DNA of 64,000 nt from Actinophytocola sp035634895 (GTDB lineage Bacteria > Actinomycetota > Actinomycetes > Mycobacteriales > Pseudonocardiaceae), in the NCBI RefSeq assembly GCF_035634895.1, contig NZ_DASQCC010000010.1, forward strand, positions 62,001 through 126,000, given 5' to 3'. The notes under the pieces were generated by a model. That model ran no database searches, was not told the origin of the DNA, and saw only the letters and a list, made by a program, of their open reading frames with translations. Made by a program: the position numbers and the translations under genes. The number at the start of each line of letters is the position of its first letter. The first letter of the stretch is position 1. Below, in pieces: positions 26,150-34,206 of the stretch.

Positions 26150-27844
26150 TCACCGCATGCTGATCCTGGTGTCCACCGCGATCTCGTCGAACTCCGTCGT
26201 ACGCACGTGCAGATCGAGGGTCCAGTTGCCCGCGACGGGGACGACGACGTCGGCCGCGACGAACTGACCGGGACCCGTTCTGGCGAGCGACAGCGGCACC
26301 GGGTCGATGCCGGCCTCCCGCAACCGGAGCTGTGCCCGGACTTCCGGGACGTCCCGGTTGATCCCGCGCTCGTCCCGGACGTTCAGCACGATCTGGTTGT
26401 CGCCGGTACGCGCCGGGTCGACCCACACCTGAACGTCGCCGGAGCCGGGCAGGGCGAGCGAGGAGAGGAAGGGGCCCGCCGGGCCGGCAGCCGCACTCGG
26501 ACCGTGGTCGTGACCACCGGGTGGCACGGCCACGAGGGCCGCGGTGATGCCGAGCACCACCACCGCCACGCCGCCTTCCCATGCGACCGACCGGCGGAGC
26601 CTGGCGAGCACGTCCTGCCGCGCCAGCCGGTCGGCGGCCCGGCGGGGTGCGGGGACCGACAGCCGCCGCCGCACGAACGACCGGGACAGCGAGGCCAGCC
26701 AGAGCAACAGGCCGAACACGGCGACCTTGAAGATCAGCAGCGTGAGGTACTCGGTGCCCGGCCCGAACTCGGCGAGCTCGCGCCAGGCCTGGAGCAGACC
26801 GGTGGCGCCGAGTACCGCCACCGCCGCGCCGGCCGTGCGTGAGAACCGGGACACGGCGGCCGTGGCCTCCTCCTCCCGCCCCCGGCCGCGCCCGGCGAGG
26901 GTGCACGACGCCAGAACGGCCAGGCCGCCGAGCCAGACCGCCATCGCCGTCAGGTGCGCCGCGTCGACGAGCAACGCGAACCACGACAGCAGGCCGGCGT
27001 TCGCGTGCCCGGTTCCGCTCCAGGTCAGCGTGAGCGAGTAGCCGAGGACGGCCATGAGCACGACCGTCCCCCGGGACACGGTGCTCAGCCGCGCCAGCAG
27101 CCACCCGGCCAGCACGAGCAGCGTGATCCTGGCGAGCAGCAGGATCCCGAAGGTCGTCCGGGCGGTGTCGGCCAGCAGCGCCGGGTCCACGACGCTCGCG
27201 AGCGACGAGCCGGCCGCGTTGGGGCCCTGCAGGAGCAACAGCGCGACCGCCGATACCAGCGAGGCGGCCCACGCCGAGGCGATCAACCGGCGTACCCGGG
27301 GATCCGGCAGCCCGGGCCGCCAGCACACGACGACGTAGGACGCGCCCCCGACCAGCAGGGCCAGGCTCGCGAAGGACAACAGCCGGAACAGCCAGAACGC
27401 GGCCTCGACGAGGCGATCCGAGCCGGCCTGCGCGCCGGCGTCGGCGAGCGGGGCCGCCCGCACGTCACCGACGCTGAACACGAACGCGCCGTGCACCGGG
27501 TGCGAGTCCGAGGAGAGCACCCGCCAGTTGACGACGTAGACCCCGTCGCCGAGGTTGGCGGGCAGCGACATGCTGACCCGTGTGGCGTCGCCGGACACTC
27601 CGTGGGCCGCCGGCTCGGCGATCGTCGCGCCGCTGTCGTCGAGCAGCCTGAACCCACCCCGGACCGGCAGGACCGACTCGGTGAACCGGAGCACCACCTG
27701 TCGTGGCGCCGTGTCGAGATGCGCACCGTTGGCCGGTGTGGTCTCGATCAGTTCGGCGTGGGCCCACGCCTGTCCGCTCGACAGGAGGAGCAGTACCACC
27801 GTCATCGAGGCGACGGCGAGGGCGGCACGTATCCGGGTGTCCAC
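26150..27844 (-). CDS. CopC-CopD fusion, copper import/resistance membrane protein
   Basis: A 564-residue protein. After a signal peptide (VVLLLLSSGQAWA) the CopC domain starts with HAELIETTPANG, giving the mature N-terminal His Cu(II) ligand. It ends with SSDSHPVHGAFVFSVG, the family copper motif. About residues 140-420 are eight or so helices of CopD (YSLTLTWSGTGHANAGLLSW; LLVDAAHLTAMAVWLGGLAVL). A C-terminal extracellular beta domain (QVWVDPARTGDNQIVLNVRD) resembles that of YtkA/CopD-tail proteins. Fusions of this type bring copper to cytosolic or membrane cuproenzymes. GTG 27844 is chosen for GGAGGA upstream. It lies 16 bp after the double-LuxR regulator and shares its direction, so the two are probably one unit. 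Confidence 0.87.
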   Translation of the reverse strand: MDTRIRAALAVASMTVVLLLLSSGQAWAHAELIETTPANGAHLDTAPRQVVLRFTESVLPVRGGFRLLDDSGATIAEPAAHGVSGDATRVSMSLPANLGDGVYVVNWRVLSSDSHPVHGAFVFSVGDVRAAPLADAGAQAGSDRLVEAAFWLFRLLSFASLALLVGGASYVVVCWRPGLPDPRVRRLIASAWAASLVSAVALLLLQGPNAAGSSLASVVDPALLADTARTTFGILLLARITLLVLAGWLLARLSTVSRGTVVLMAVLGYSLTLTWSGTGHANAGLLSWFALLVDAAHLTAMAVWLGGLAVLASCTLAGRGRGREEEATAAVSRFSRTAGAAVAVLGATGLLQAWRELAEFGPGTEYLTLLIFKVAVFGLLLWLASLSRSFVRRRLSVPAPRRAADRLARQDVLARLRRSVAWEGGVAVVVLGITAALVAVPPGGHDHGPSAAAGPAGPFLSSLALPGSGDVQVWVDPARTGDNQIVLNVRDERGINRDVPEVRAQLRLREAGIDPVPLSLARTGPGQFVAADVVVPVAGNWTLDLHVRTTEFDEIAVDTRISMR

Positions 27845-27860
27845 GGGGGTCCTCCGCTCC

Positions 27861-29147
27861 TCACTCGTCGAGCAGGCCGAGATCGTGCGCGGCGACCAGT
27901 GCCGCCGCTCTGCTGTGCACACGCAGCTTCCTGAACAGATTGCTTTGCAGGTTCTCCACCGTGCGGATGGAGATCCCGAGCTGCCGCGCGGTCTGCTTGG
28001 TGGCGTGCCCCCGGCTGACGGAGATCAGGATCTCCTTCTCCCGCGGGGTGAGCGCGAGCTCCCACCGCCGCCAACCTTCCGTGGAGTCGGACCGGGTCGG
28101 TCCGAACAGGGCACGGATGTAGGTCGAGTTCGCCAGCACGTAGCCGTGTCCCGCGGCACGAACCGCGGGCACCAGCAGGTCGTCGACCCGGGACGCCGGG
28201 ACGGTCGAGATGCCGCTCGCCAACGACCTGGTGATCTGGGAATGCCGTAGCTCCCGGCTTTCGACGAAGACGTGCCGGCCGTTGCGCCTGCCCTCCAACG
28301 AGGATCCTTCCGGCTCTCTCGGGTCGATCAGGACGGTGATGAGGGTGTTGTTGTCGGCATCGTTGACCTGTTGACCGTCGGCGCCGCCGAGCACCGGGAT
28401 GCGTTGCTCGCTGAGGATCTCGCGAACGCGGTCGGCGAGCCGGCCGGCGGGAGCGCCGAGCACGACCCGAAGACCGCGCCGTCGCTTGGACGTGCGGGAC
28501 TCGCCTCGTTGCAGTGGGACAGCGGGCGGCCGAAGGCCGAGGCGGACGGCGCTCGCGGCGGCATGCGCCTGGTTGTGGACGTCGAGCTTGGCGAAGATCT
28601 GTTTCTTGTGGTGTTCCACCGTGTGCAGGCTGATGCCCAACTCGACCGCGACCACCTTCGGCGGGAACCCGGCGCTGATCAGGTAGAGCACCTGCGTCTC
28701 CCGCTCGGTAAGCGCTTGCCCGTTGGTTCCTGTCTGGCGGGCGATCTCCACCGGCAACGACGGAGTCCTGATCGCGTCGAGCAACGCGTCGAGACCGGCC
28801 GAGTAGGAGACCATCGCGCCGATACCCGCCTGGTAGGCGCGGATGACGTACGCGGCCGGCAACGCGTCGTGCACACCGACCATGCGCATCGGACTGCTGC
28901 CCTGCAGCAGCAGCTTGACCAGACGTTCGTTGCTCCACCGCGGTGCGTCGGCCTCGAACACCACGACGGTTGGTCTTCGAATCCTGCAGAGTTGGACCAA
29001 CTCCGGCCCCGATGTCGCCGTGCCGGCGACGGTGATGCCCGGTTCACGCGTCAGATGCCTGGCGAGCATCTCACGGATCAGCCGGTTGTCATGCTGGAGG
29101 ACAACGGTCAACGAAGGCTCATCAGCCACGACGATTCCTCGGTTCAT
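27861..29147 (-). CDS. Tandem LuxR regulator: two pseudo-receiver + HTH modules in one chain
   Basis: A 428-residue protein formed by two similar halves. Each half has a receiver-like domain followed by a NarL/LuxR HTH. HTH 1 reads LTERETQVLYLISAGFPPK with LGISLHTVEHHKKQIFAKL; HTH 2 reads LTPREKEILISVSRGHATK with LGISIRTVENLQSNLFRKL. Both receivers lack the phosphorylation machinery: the first has LQHD in place of the acidic pair and VVVFEA at the phospho-Asp strand; the second has no acidic pocket. Control is therefore probably by ligand, level or partner, not phosphorylation. A single chain with two HTHs may bind a palindrome as a monomer. ATG 29147 (AGGA nearby) is preferred over ATG 29171. 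It is upstream of CopC-CopD. Confidence 0.78.
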   Translation of the reverse strand: MNRGIVVADEPSLTVVLQHDNRLIREMLARHLTREPGITVAGTATSGPELVQLCRIRRPTVVVFEADAPRWSNERLVKLLLQGSSPMRMVGVHDALPAAYVIRAYQAGIGAMVSYSAGLDALLDAIRTPSLPVEIARQTGTNGQALTERETQVLYLISAGFPPKVVAVELGISLHTVEHHKKQIFAKLDVHNQAHAAASAVRLGLRPPAVPLQRGESRTSKRRRGLRVVLGAPAGRLADRVREILSEQRIPVLGGADGQQVNDADNNTLITVLIDPREPEGSSLEGRRNGRHVFVESRELRHSQITRSLASGISTVPASRVDDLLVPAVRAAGHGYVLANSTYIRALFGPTRSDSTEGWRRWELALTPREKEILISVSRGHATKQTARQLGISIRTVENLQSNLFRKLRVHSRAAALVAAHDLGLLDE

Positions 29148-29679
29148 AAATCCTGAACGGGTACCGCGCATGGCACCGTGCTTGTCCCCAGCGCACCACC
29201 CCGGTTCCCGCTGACCTGCGATTCACTCCCCTTTAACAGGATCGCACAAGTGTGGTTACGGGGAAAGATCGACCAGCGCAGAACAAAACACGTTTTCCCC
29301 TAGGGGTTCCCCCCGCACCCAGGTACGGATCCGCGGGGAGACGGTGCCCTCATTCCGGACGGTGTCGTCCACAGTCCGGACCGATGGTCGCACGACGGAC
29401 CGGCGTCCGCGTCGCCGGCGCCAGACTTGGTTGTTGGGGCCGGAAATCGTTCCTCACCTTGCTTTATCGTTCGTCCACATCGACCTTCGCGAGTGTCCAC
29501 ATCGGAGCGATGAGTAGGTGTTCCCGACGCCGGCGCCCGGCCGCCGGCCCGGTCGGGGGGTTGCTTCCGACACCGGAATCGATTCCGTTGCAAACCGAAA
29601 TCCTTGGGGCCGTGAACCCTTATCCCGACTGCCGCGTAGTGCCTGGTGCACGGATCCACCTGTCGAGAGGAGGACACTG
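29148..29679. other. Divergent regulatory region between the tandem-LuxR gene and the lipoprotein gene
   Basis: About 530 bp without a supportable gene. It contains the CCCCTAGGGG palindrome at 29297-29306, about 150 bp upstream of the regulator. It must also carry the promoter of the lipoprotein/cytochrome operon to the right. No further repeat is evident. Confidence 0.5.
29297..29306. promoter_or_regulatory. CCCCTAGGGG palindrome upstream of the tandem-LuxR regulator
   Basis: A perfect 10-bp palindrome in the context TTTTCCCCTAGGGGTTCC, identical in core to the 16-bp palindrome at 21829-21844. Its position fits autoregulation by the tandem LuxR protein; binding is inferred only. Confidence 0.5.
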
Positions 29680-30174
29680 ATGGCGAGGTTGAACAAACGG
29701 CTCAGGATATCGGCGACTCTCGCCGCGATGCTGCTGGTCGGGGCGACTGGTTGCGGCAGTGATGCCGCCGGCGCGGGCAGTGGCGGCAGCGGGCAGAAGG
29801 TCACGATCAAAGAGCCGACCGACGGATCGTCGATCTCGATCCCGTTCACGTTGCGCCTCGATTCGAGCGTGGAACTGGGACCGACGGAGTCCGGGAAACA
29901 TCACGTGCATCTGTACTTTGACGGTGACGACAGCAAATACGAGGTAATCGAGTCCGACAACGTCAAGGTCACCGACGCGTCGCCGGCGCTCGCCGGTCTC
30001 AAGGCCGGCGAGCACGAGCTGGACATCTCGCTGCGCAACGCCGACCATTCGCCCGCCGGGTTCGACACCAGCATCAAGGTGCAGACCGGCGGTGGCGGCG
30101 GGGGACAGCCGACGGACGACGGCGGGACGGACGACGGCGGGACGGACGACGGCGGGACGGGCGGTGGCTACTGA
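29680..30174 (+). CDS. Small lipoprotein with HHVHLYFDG motif and repetitive Gly/Asp tail
   Basis: A 164-residue exported protein. The signal peptide ends in a lipobox-like VGATGC, so it should be lipid-anchored outside. The middle domain has GKHHVHLYFDGDDSKY and AGEHELDISLRNADH, a beta-sandwich pattern also seen in small exported proteins where His residues may bind copper or heme. The tail is GGGGG followed by three DDGGT units, encoded by a perfect 15-bp tandem repeat. ATG 29680 follows GAGAGGAGG. It overlaps the cytochrome b gene by 11 bp and is likely co-translated with it. No exact family recognised. Confidence 0.7.
   Translation: MARLNKRLRISATLAAMLLVGATGCGSDAAGAGSGGSGQKVTIKEPTDGSSISIPFTLRLDSSVELGPTESGKHHVHLYFDGDDSKYEVIESDNVKVTDASPALAGLKAGEHELDISLRNADHSPAGFDTSIKVQTGGGGGGQPTDDGGTDDGGTDDGGTGGGY
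30111..30155 (+). repeat. Three perfect 15-bp tandem repeats
   Basis: GACGGACGACGGCGG is repeated head to tail at 30111-30125, 30126-30140 and 30141-30155, within the lipoprotein tail (DDGGT units). The unit is a multiple of 3, so copy-number change would keep the frame. The array ends 9 bp before the cytochrome b start and lies over its ribosome site region. Confidence 0.85.
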
Positions 30175-30889
30175 GCGAGAACGGAAGGCGCCGCCGGAGT
30201 TCGTGCGGCGCAACAACACCAGGACCCGTTGGTTCCACGCCGGCACATACCTGACCGTGCTGTTGTTGTCGTTCACCGGCTGGTGGCTCACGCTCGGCGC
30301 TGAGGGTGACCCCAGTGTCGTGTCCCGACTGACGCACGTGTCGGACACCGAGCTGCACACGTGGACCGGTTGGGGCCTCGCCGGCCTGGCGGTGTTGGGC
30401 GTGGTGCTGGGCCGGCGGGCGGTACGGACCCTGCTGGTCGACTCGGCGCGGTTCCGCCGAACGGATCTGCGCTGGTTCCTCCGTTGGCCGGGCGCGGTGT
30501 TCACCGGGCGCTTCCCACGCCACGAAGGCCACTTCGACCCGGGCCAGCGGGTCATGAACCTGGTGATGATCCTGTTGCTGGTGGCGCTCGTCGTCAGCGG
30601 TGTCGGGCTCGTCCTGGTGTCCGGCGGCCCGGAGTTCGTCTGGTTCAACCGGATTCACCGGTGGTCCACGTATCTGCTCACGCCCGTGCTCATCGGCCAC
30701 ATCGTCATCGCCGCCGGCCTGCTCCCCGGCTACCGCGGCGTCTGGCGTGCCATGCACCTCGGCGGCCGGCTGCGCACGCGGGTCGCGGAGCGGTTGTGGC
30801 CGGCCTGGCTTGAACGGGAACGGGCGAAGTCCGTGCCTCCCAGGTCCGGTCGGCCACGGGTACGAGCGCATCGCAGGCCGCCCAGGTGA
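30164..30889 (+). CDS. Cytochrome b561 / formate-dehydrogenase-gamma-type membrane protein
   Basis: A 241-residue protein with four main hydrophobic helices. Candidate heme-ligand His residues are in RWFHAGTYLTVLL (helix 1), ELHTWTGWGLAG (helix 2), and FNRIHRWSTYLL with PVLIGHIVIAAG (last helices). This is the pattern of di-heme cytochrome b subunits of formate dehydrogenase and thiosulfate reductase. The Arg-rich C-terminus stays inside. GTG 30164 is used because it starts in the overlap with the lipoprotein gene; the frame extends to 30092 only as an antiphase of the repeat. It probably passes electrons between quinone and an exported partner, perhaps the lipoprotein. No catalytic dehydrogenase subunit is adjacent. 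Confidence 0.78.
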   Translation: MATERERKAPPEFVRRNNTRTRWFHAGTYLTVLLLSFTGWWLTLGAEGDPSVVSRLTHVSDTELHTWTGWGLAGLAVLGVVLGRRAVRTLLVDSARFRRTDLRWFLRWPGAVFTGRFPRHEGHFDPGQRVMNLVMILLLVALVVSGVGLVLVSGGPEFVWFNRIHRWSTYLLTPVLIGHIVIAAGLLPGYRGVWRAMHLGGRLRTRVAERLWPAWLERERAKSVPPRSGRPRVRAHRRPPR

Positions 30890-30909
30890 CCGGCGCCGCA
30901 AGGGATCGC

Positions 30910-30935
30910 GCCTCCCCGAGCTACCCAGGGGAGGC
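30910..30935 (+). terminator. Hairpin downstream of the cytochrome b gene
   Basis: GCCTCCCC at 30910-30917 pairs with GGGGAGGC at 30928-30935 across a 10-nt loop, 20 bp after the cytochrome b stop. No T-run follows, as is usual in high-GC actinomycetes. Confidence 0.55.
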
Positions 30936-31093
30936 GTCCCCCTGGCGGCATGGGCTGATGCACCGTCGTTCGACCGTGCGTCCGGTTCGGCCTGTCGCGC
31001 GAACGCTCGCCGCACTCGTGCTGATCGGTGAAACCACCGATCAGCACCGCGCGACAACGCGAGAGTCCGTGGATGCGCTGTGTACGCGCCGTG

Positions 31094-31636
31094 TCAGGAG
31101 GTTCGTTCGGCGCCGACGAGGACGTAACACATGAGCGCGGGCTTGTCGCTGCGGTTGTGCCAGGCGTGGCGGGTTCCCTGTTGGACGACACAGGCCCCGG
31201 GAGTGAGCTTGATTTCCTTGCCGTTGTCGAGCTCCAGGTGCAGCTCGCCTTCGAGGCAGATGCCGTAGTCGACCGAGTCGGTGGTGTGCATACCCGGACT
31301 GTCCGGCTCGAACACCTCCATCAGACCGGGAAGCTTCTCGTCGGCCTCGGCGGCGAGCTGGTCGGGGTCACCGAGTTGCTCCGGCGCCGAGGACTCCGGG
31401 GCCCAGCGGAGGAACAGGATCCTGGTGCCGCCGGCGCCGGGGAAGAAGGGGACCAACCTGGGCTGCCGTGGTTCCGTGCCGACGGTGGCGGTGCCGTCCT
31501 CGGTGCCCCACAGCAGGTAGAACTCGGAGCCGGGGATGGCTCCGACGATGACGGGCTGGCCCGGTTCGTCGGTGACGAACACCGAGGTGCCGTCGGCCTC
31601 GCGGCCGGTGACGATGAGACGCGGCTGGATCGCCAT
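31094..31636 (-). CDS. Cupin-domain protein
   Basis: A 180-residue protein. The conserved barrel is at about residues 110-175: MHTTDSVDYGICLEGELHLE (motif 1 with His and Glu) and LTPGACVVQQGTRHAWHNRS (motif 2 with His). So a metal site is likely, although one of the usual motif 1 His residues appears to be replaced. The N-terminal half (LIVTGREADGTSVFVTDEPG) is typical of cupins linked to aromatic or polyketide catabolism genes. ATG 31636 has GAAGGAG upstream. It lies 23 bp after the acyl-CoA ligase and is surely co-transcribed with it, under the TetR-type operator at 33327. Enzymatic or binding role unknown. Confidence 0.8.
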   Translation of the reverse strand: MAIQPRLIVTGREADGTSVFVTDEPGQPVIVGAIPGSEFYLLWGTEDGTATVGTEPRQPRLVPFFPGAGGTRILFLRWAPESSAPEQLGDPDQLAAEADEKLPGLMEVFEPDSPGMHTTDSVDYGICLEGELHLELDNGKEIKLTPGACVVQQGTRHAWHNRSDKPALMCYVLVGAERTS

Positions 31637-31659
31637 TGATCGTGGCTCCTTCGTGTCGG

Positions 31660-33291
31660 TTACTGGTCGGTCCGGGGACCGGTGTCCTCGCGGTGGCGGG
31701 CGCGCAGGGTCTGTTTGGAGAACTTCCCGGTGGCGGTCTTGGGGATCTCGGGGAGGAACTCGACCTTCTCCGGGATCCACCACTGCGCGACCCGGTCGCG
31801 GAGGTGTTCGCGGATGTCGTCCGCGGTGAGCTGGGTTTCCGGTCGCGGCACGACATAGGCGAGTGGTCGTTCACCCCACCGCGGATCGTCGACCCCGATG
31901 ACGGCCGCCTCGACCACGTGCGGGTGCGACATGATCGCGTTCTCCAGGTCGACCGAGGAGATCCACTCGCCGCCGGACTTCACGAGGTCCTTCGAGCGGT
32001 CCACGATGCGCACGTAGCCGAGCTGGTCGATGGTGGCGACGTCCCCGGTGCGCAGCCAGCCGTCCGGGGTGAACGCCTCCGGCGCCGGCTGGGCACCGAA
32101 GTACCCCGAGGCGATGGTCGCCCCCGCCGCCTGTAGCTCGCCCGGTGTGGTGCCGTCCCACGGCACCTCCGCGCCGCCGTCGTCGACGATCCGCAGTTCG
32201 GTGAGCGGAACCGGCGGGCCGGGCGTGCCGACCAGTTCGCGCTGCTGTTCCGGCGTCAGATGATCGTGCGCGGTGGACACCCGCGAGACGGTCACCACCG
32301 GGCTGGTTTCGGTCATTCCCCAGGCGTTGGTCATCGGCAGGCCGAGAAGCCGTTGGTACGCCTCGGACAGCGCCTCGTCGACCGCGCCGCCGCCGCACAC
32401 GACCATCCGCAGGGCCGACAGGTCGTGCTGGTCCAGCTCGGGCAGCAGGCCACGCCAGATCGTGGCCACCGCACCGCCGAAGGTCACGCGGTGCCGCGCC
32501 ATCTGGGCGGCGAGGGCCGGTGGCCGCATCATCGGTCCGGGCAGCACGAGGTCCGCGCCGCACACCATCGCCGCGTACGGCAGCCCCCACGCGTTCACGT
32601 GGAACATCGGCACGATCGGCATCACCACGTCACGCTCGCCGAGTGCGAACGTGTCGGTCATCGTCAGCAGCAACGCGTGCAGCACGATCGAGCGGTGGCT
32701 GTAGAGCACGCCCTTCGGGTTGCCGGTGGTGCCCGAGGTGTAACACAGCGCGGCGGCGCGGTTCTCGTCCTCGACGGCGAAGCCGCCGGGTCGCGGCGCC
32801 TCCTCGGCGAGCAGCCGCTCGTAGTCCAGCACCCGCGGGTCGTCCGGTACCGGCGTCGGGTCGCCGTCGTCCATCACGACGATGTGGCGGACCGTGGGGA
32901 AGTCGTCCACCAGCGGCCAGATCGTGGCCAGGATGGACCGGTCGACGAACAGGACGTCGTCGGCCGCGTCGTTGACGATGTAGCGGAGCTGCTCGCCGAA
33001 CAGGCGGTGGTTGATCGTGTGCAGGACACGGCCCGAGCACGGCACCGCCAGGTAGAGCTCGACGTGTCGGCGGCTGTTCCAGGCGAACGTGCCCACCCGC
33101 GCGTCCCCGGGCACGCCGAGGCGGTCGAGTACCTGGGCCAGTGCGCGAGCGCGCCCGCACACCTCTCCCCAGCTCGCGGTGGTCTCGCCGGCGATGTCGG
33201 CGCTGACGACCCGCTTGTGCGCGAACACCTGCTCCACCCTGCTGACGAGCATCGGCAGCGACAGCGGGCGATCCTGCATCAGACCCAGCAT
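31660..33291 (-). CDS. AMP-forming acyl-CoA synthetase (fatty-acid/aryl CoA ligase)
   Basis: A 543-residue ANL-superfamily ligase. The P-loop is YTSGTTGNPKGVLYSHRS; the A5 motif reads NAWGMTETSP; DGWLRTGDVATIDQLGY and DRSKDLVKSGGEWIS mark the hinge. The catalytic Lys lies in PKTATGKFSKQTLR near the C-terminus. All core motifs are intact. It is closest in feel to medium/long-chain fatty acyl ligases (PMFHVNAWGLPYAAMV). ATG 33291 (GAAGGTG upstream) is preferred to an upstream in-frame start. The shared palindrome ACTAAGCGCATAGT sits 36 bp upstream of the start, so it belongs to the TetR regulon with the LLM enzyme and importer. It activates an acid whose identity is unknown. Confidence 0.88.
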   Translation of the reverse strand: MLGLMQDRPLSLPMLVSRVEQVFAHKRVVSADIAGETTASWGEVCGRARALAQVLDRLGVPGDARVGTFAWNSRRHVELYLAVPCSGRVLHTINHRLFGEQLRYIVNDAADDVLFVDRSILATIWPLVDDFPTVRHIVVMDDGDPTPVPDDPRVLDYERLLAEEAPRPGGFAVEDENRAAALCYTSGTTGNPKGVLYSHRSIVLHALLLTMTDTFALGERDVVMPIVPMFHVNAWGLPYAAMVCGADLVLPGPMMRPPALAAQMARHRVTFGGAVATIWRGLLPELDQHDLSALRMVVCGGGAVDEALSEAYQRLLGLPMTNAWGMTETSPVVTVSRVSTAHDHLTPEQQRELVGTPGPPVPLTELRIVDDGGAEVPWDGTTPGELQAAGATIASGYFGAQPAPEAFTPDGWLRTGDVATIDQLGYVRIVDRSKDLVKSGGEWISSVDLENAIMSHPHVVEAAVIGVDDPRWGERPLAYVVPRPETQLTADDIREHLRDRVAQWWIPEKVEFLPEIPKTATGKFSKQTLRARHREDTGPRTDQ

Positions 33292-33326
33292 CCGGTGACA
33301 CCTTCGTCCCCTGGCAGACAAAGCTT

Positions 33327-33340
33327 ACTAAGCGCATAGT
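33327..33340. promoter_or_regulatory. TetR-type operator copy 1 (ligase/cupin operon)
   Basis: ACTAAGCGCATAGT, a near-perfect palindrome of the form ACTAWGCGCWTAGT, 36 bp upstream of the acyl-CoA ligase start codon. The same site recurs at 34164 and 36055, with a variant at 35296. Confidence 0.75.
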
Positions 33341-33403
33341 CATCAAGGCGTGAGCGGTTGTCAACCGGAGGAGGCCGGCGGCGAGGAACTCGGCCGGTGA
33401 CGG

Positions 33404-34072
33404 TCAGGCCGTGGCGGCTCGGGGGCTGTCGGTCATGCGGATGGCGAGGTCGGCGTAGAACTCGCCGAGCCAGCTCGGGGAGTCCGCGCCGTCGATCCGG
33501 TACCAGCGCACGAGATCGACGCCGAGCGAAAGGATCGCGCGCGCCACCCGGTTGACGTCCTGGTCGGTGAAACGCCGGGGGTCCACCCGCCGGTGCACGG
33601 CGTCCCGGAACACGGCGTTGATCTGGCCCCGCAGGTCCAGCACCTGCGCGTAGTGCTCCGGTTCCAGCTGGCTGAGCTCGTACTGGCAGATCCGGCCCAC
33701 CGTGTGGTGGGTCGCGTGCCATGCGACGAAACGTGCGACCAGCCAACGCAGTCGTGCGTCGGCGTTTCCCGTGGGGGGCGCGGATTCGAGCTCCTCCAGC
33801 ACGCGGGCGTGGCCGCTTCGCGCGATCTCGAACAGCACCTCCTCCTTCGAGCTGAAGTGCACGTACAGCGCGCCAGGGGTGAGGCCGATCGCGGTCGTGA
33901 TGTCCCGGGTGGTCGTGCCGTGGAAACCCTTGTCGGCGAAGCAGTCCACGGCCGAGCTGAGCAGCGCCTTGGCCACGTCCGCAAGGTCGTCGTCCCACAG
34001 GCGGTCGGAACCGTTCCTGGGCGGTGTGATCGCGGGGACGCCGCCACGACGCGGCCCCCTCTTTGTGGCCAT
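33404..34072 (-). CDS. TetR-family regulator (paralogue 1)
   Basis: A 222-residue repressor. The HTH at about residues 30-80 reads CFADKGFHGTTTRDITTAIG then LTPGALYVHFSSKEEVLFEI. The C-terminal ligand domain holds WHATHHTVGRICQYELSQLE and VARAILSLGVDLVRWYRIDG. It is clearly paralogous to the regulator at 35309-35992: both share GFHxTTTRDI, LTPGALYVHF, YEL and AILSLxxDLVRWYR. ATG 34072 is preceded by AAGGG. It diverges from the LLM gene across a shared operator. Ligand unknown; a CoA thioester or pathway intermediate is the usual choice for such loci. Confidence 0.85.
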   Translation of the reverse strand: MATKRGPRRGGVPAITPPRNGSDRLWDDDLADVAKALLSSAVDCFADKGFHGTTTRDITTAIGLTPGALYVHFSSKEEVLFEIARSGHARVLEELESAPPTGNADARLRWLVARFVAWHATHHTVGRICQYELSQLEPEHYAQVLDLRGQINAVFRDAVHRRVDPRRFTDQDVNRVARAILSLGVDLVRWYRIDGADSPSWLGEFYADLAIRMTDSPRAATA

Positions 34073-34163
34073 CCCCAGCCCTTCGCCTCGATCCTGCGTG
34101 CGGACTCTACCTGTCGAGCCAGGCGTGGGTGCCCGGGCCTTGACGCCCTCGAACACCTCAGTA

Positions 34164-34177
34164 ACTATGCGCTTAGT
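34164..34177. promoter_or_regulatory. TetR-type operator copy 2 (TetR 1 / LLM promoter)
   Basis: ACTATGCGCTTAGT, the exact reverse complement of copy 1, 29 bp upstream of the LLM oxidoreductase start and 92 bp upstream of the divergent TetR gene. Confidence 0.75.
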
Positions 34178-34206
34178 ACACCATACTCAACGATGAGGAG
34201 TACCCC

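Noticed and set aside
25804..26163. ORF of 119 codons downstream of the ACAD-fold gene
   Set aside because: No ribosome site, it runs across the CopC-CopD terminator, and its composition is unlike coding DNA here.
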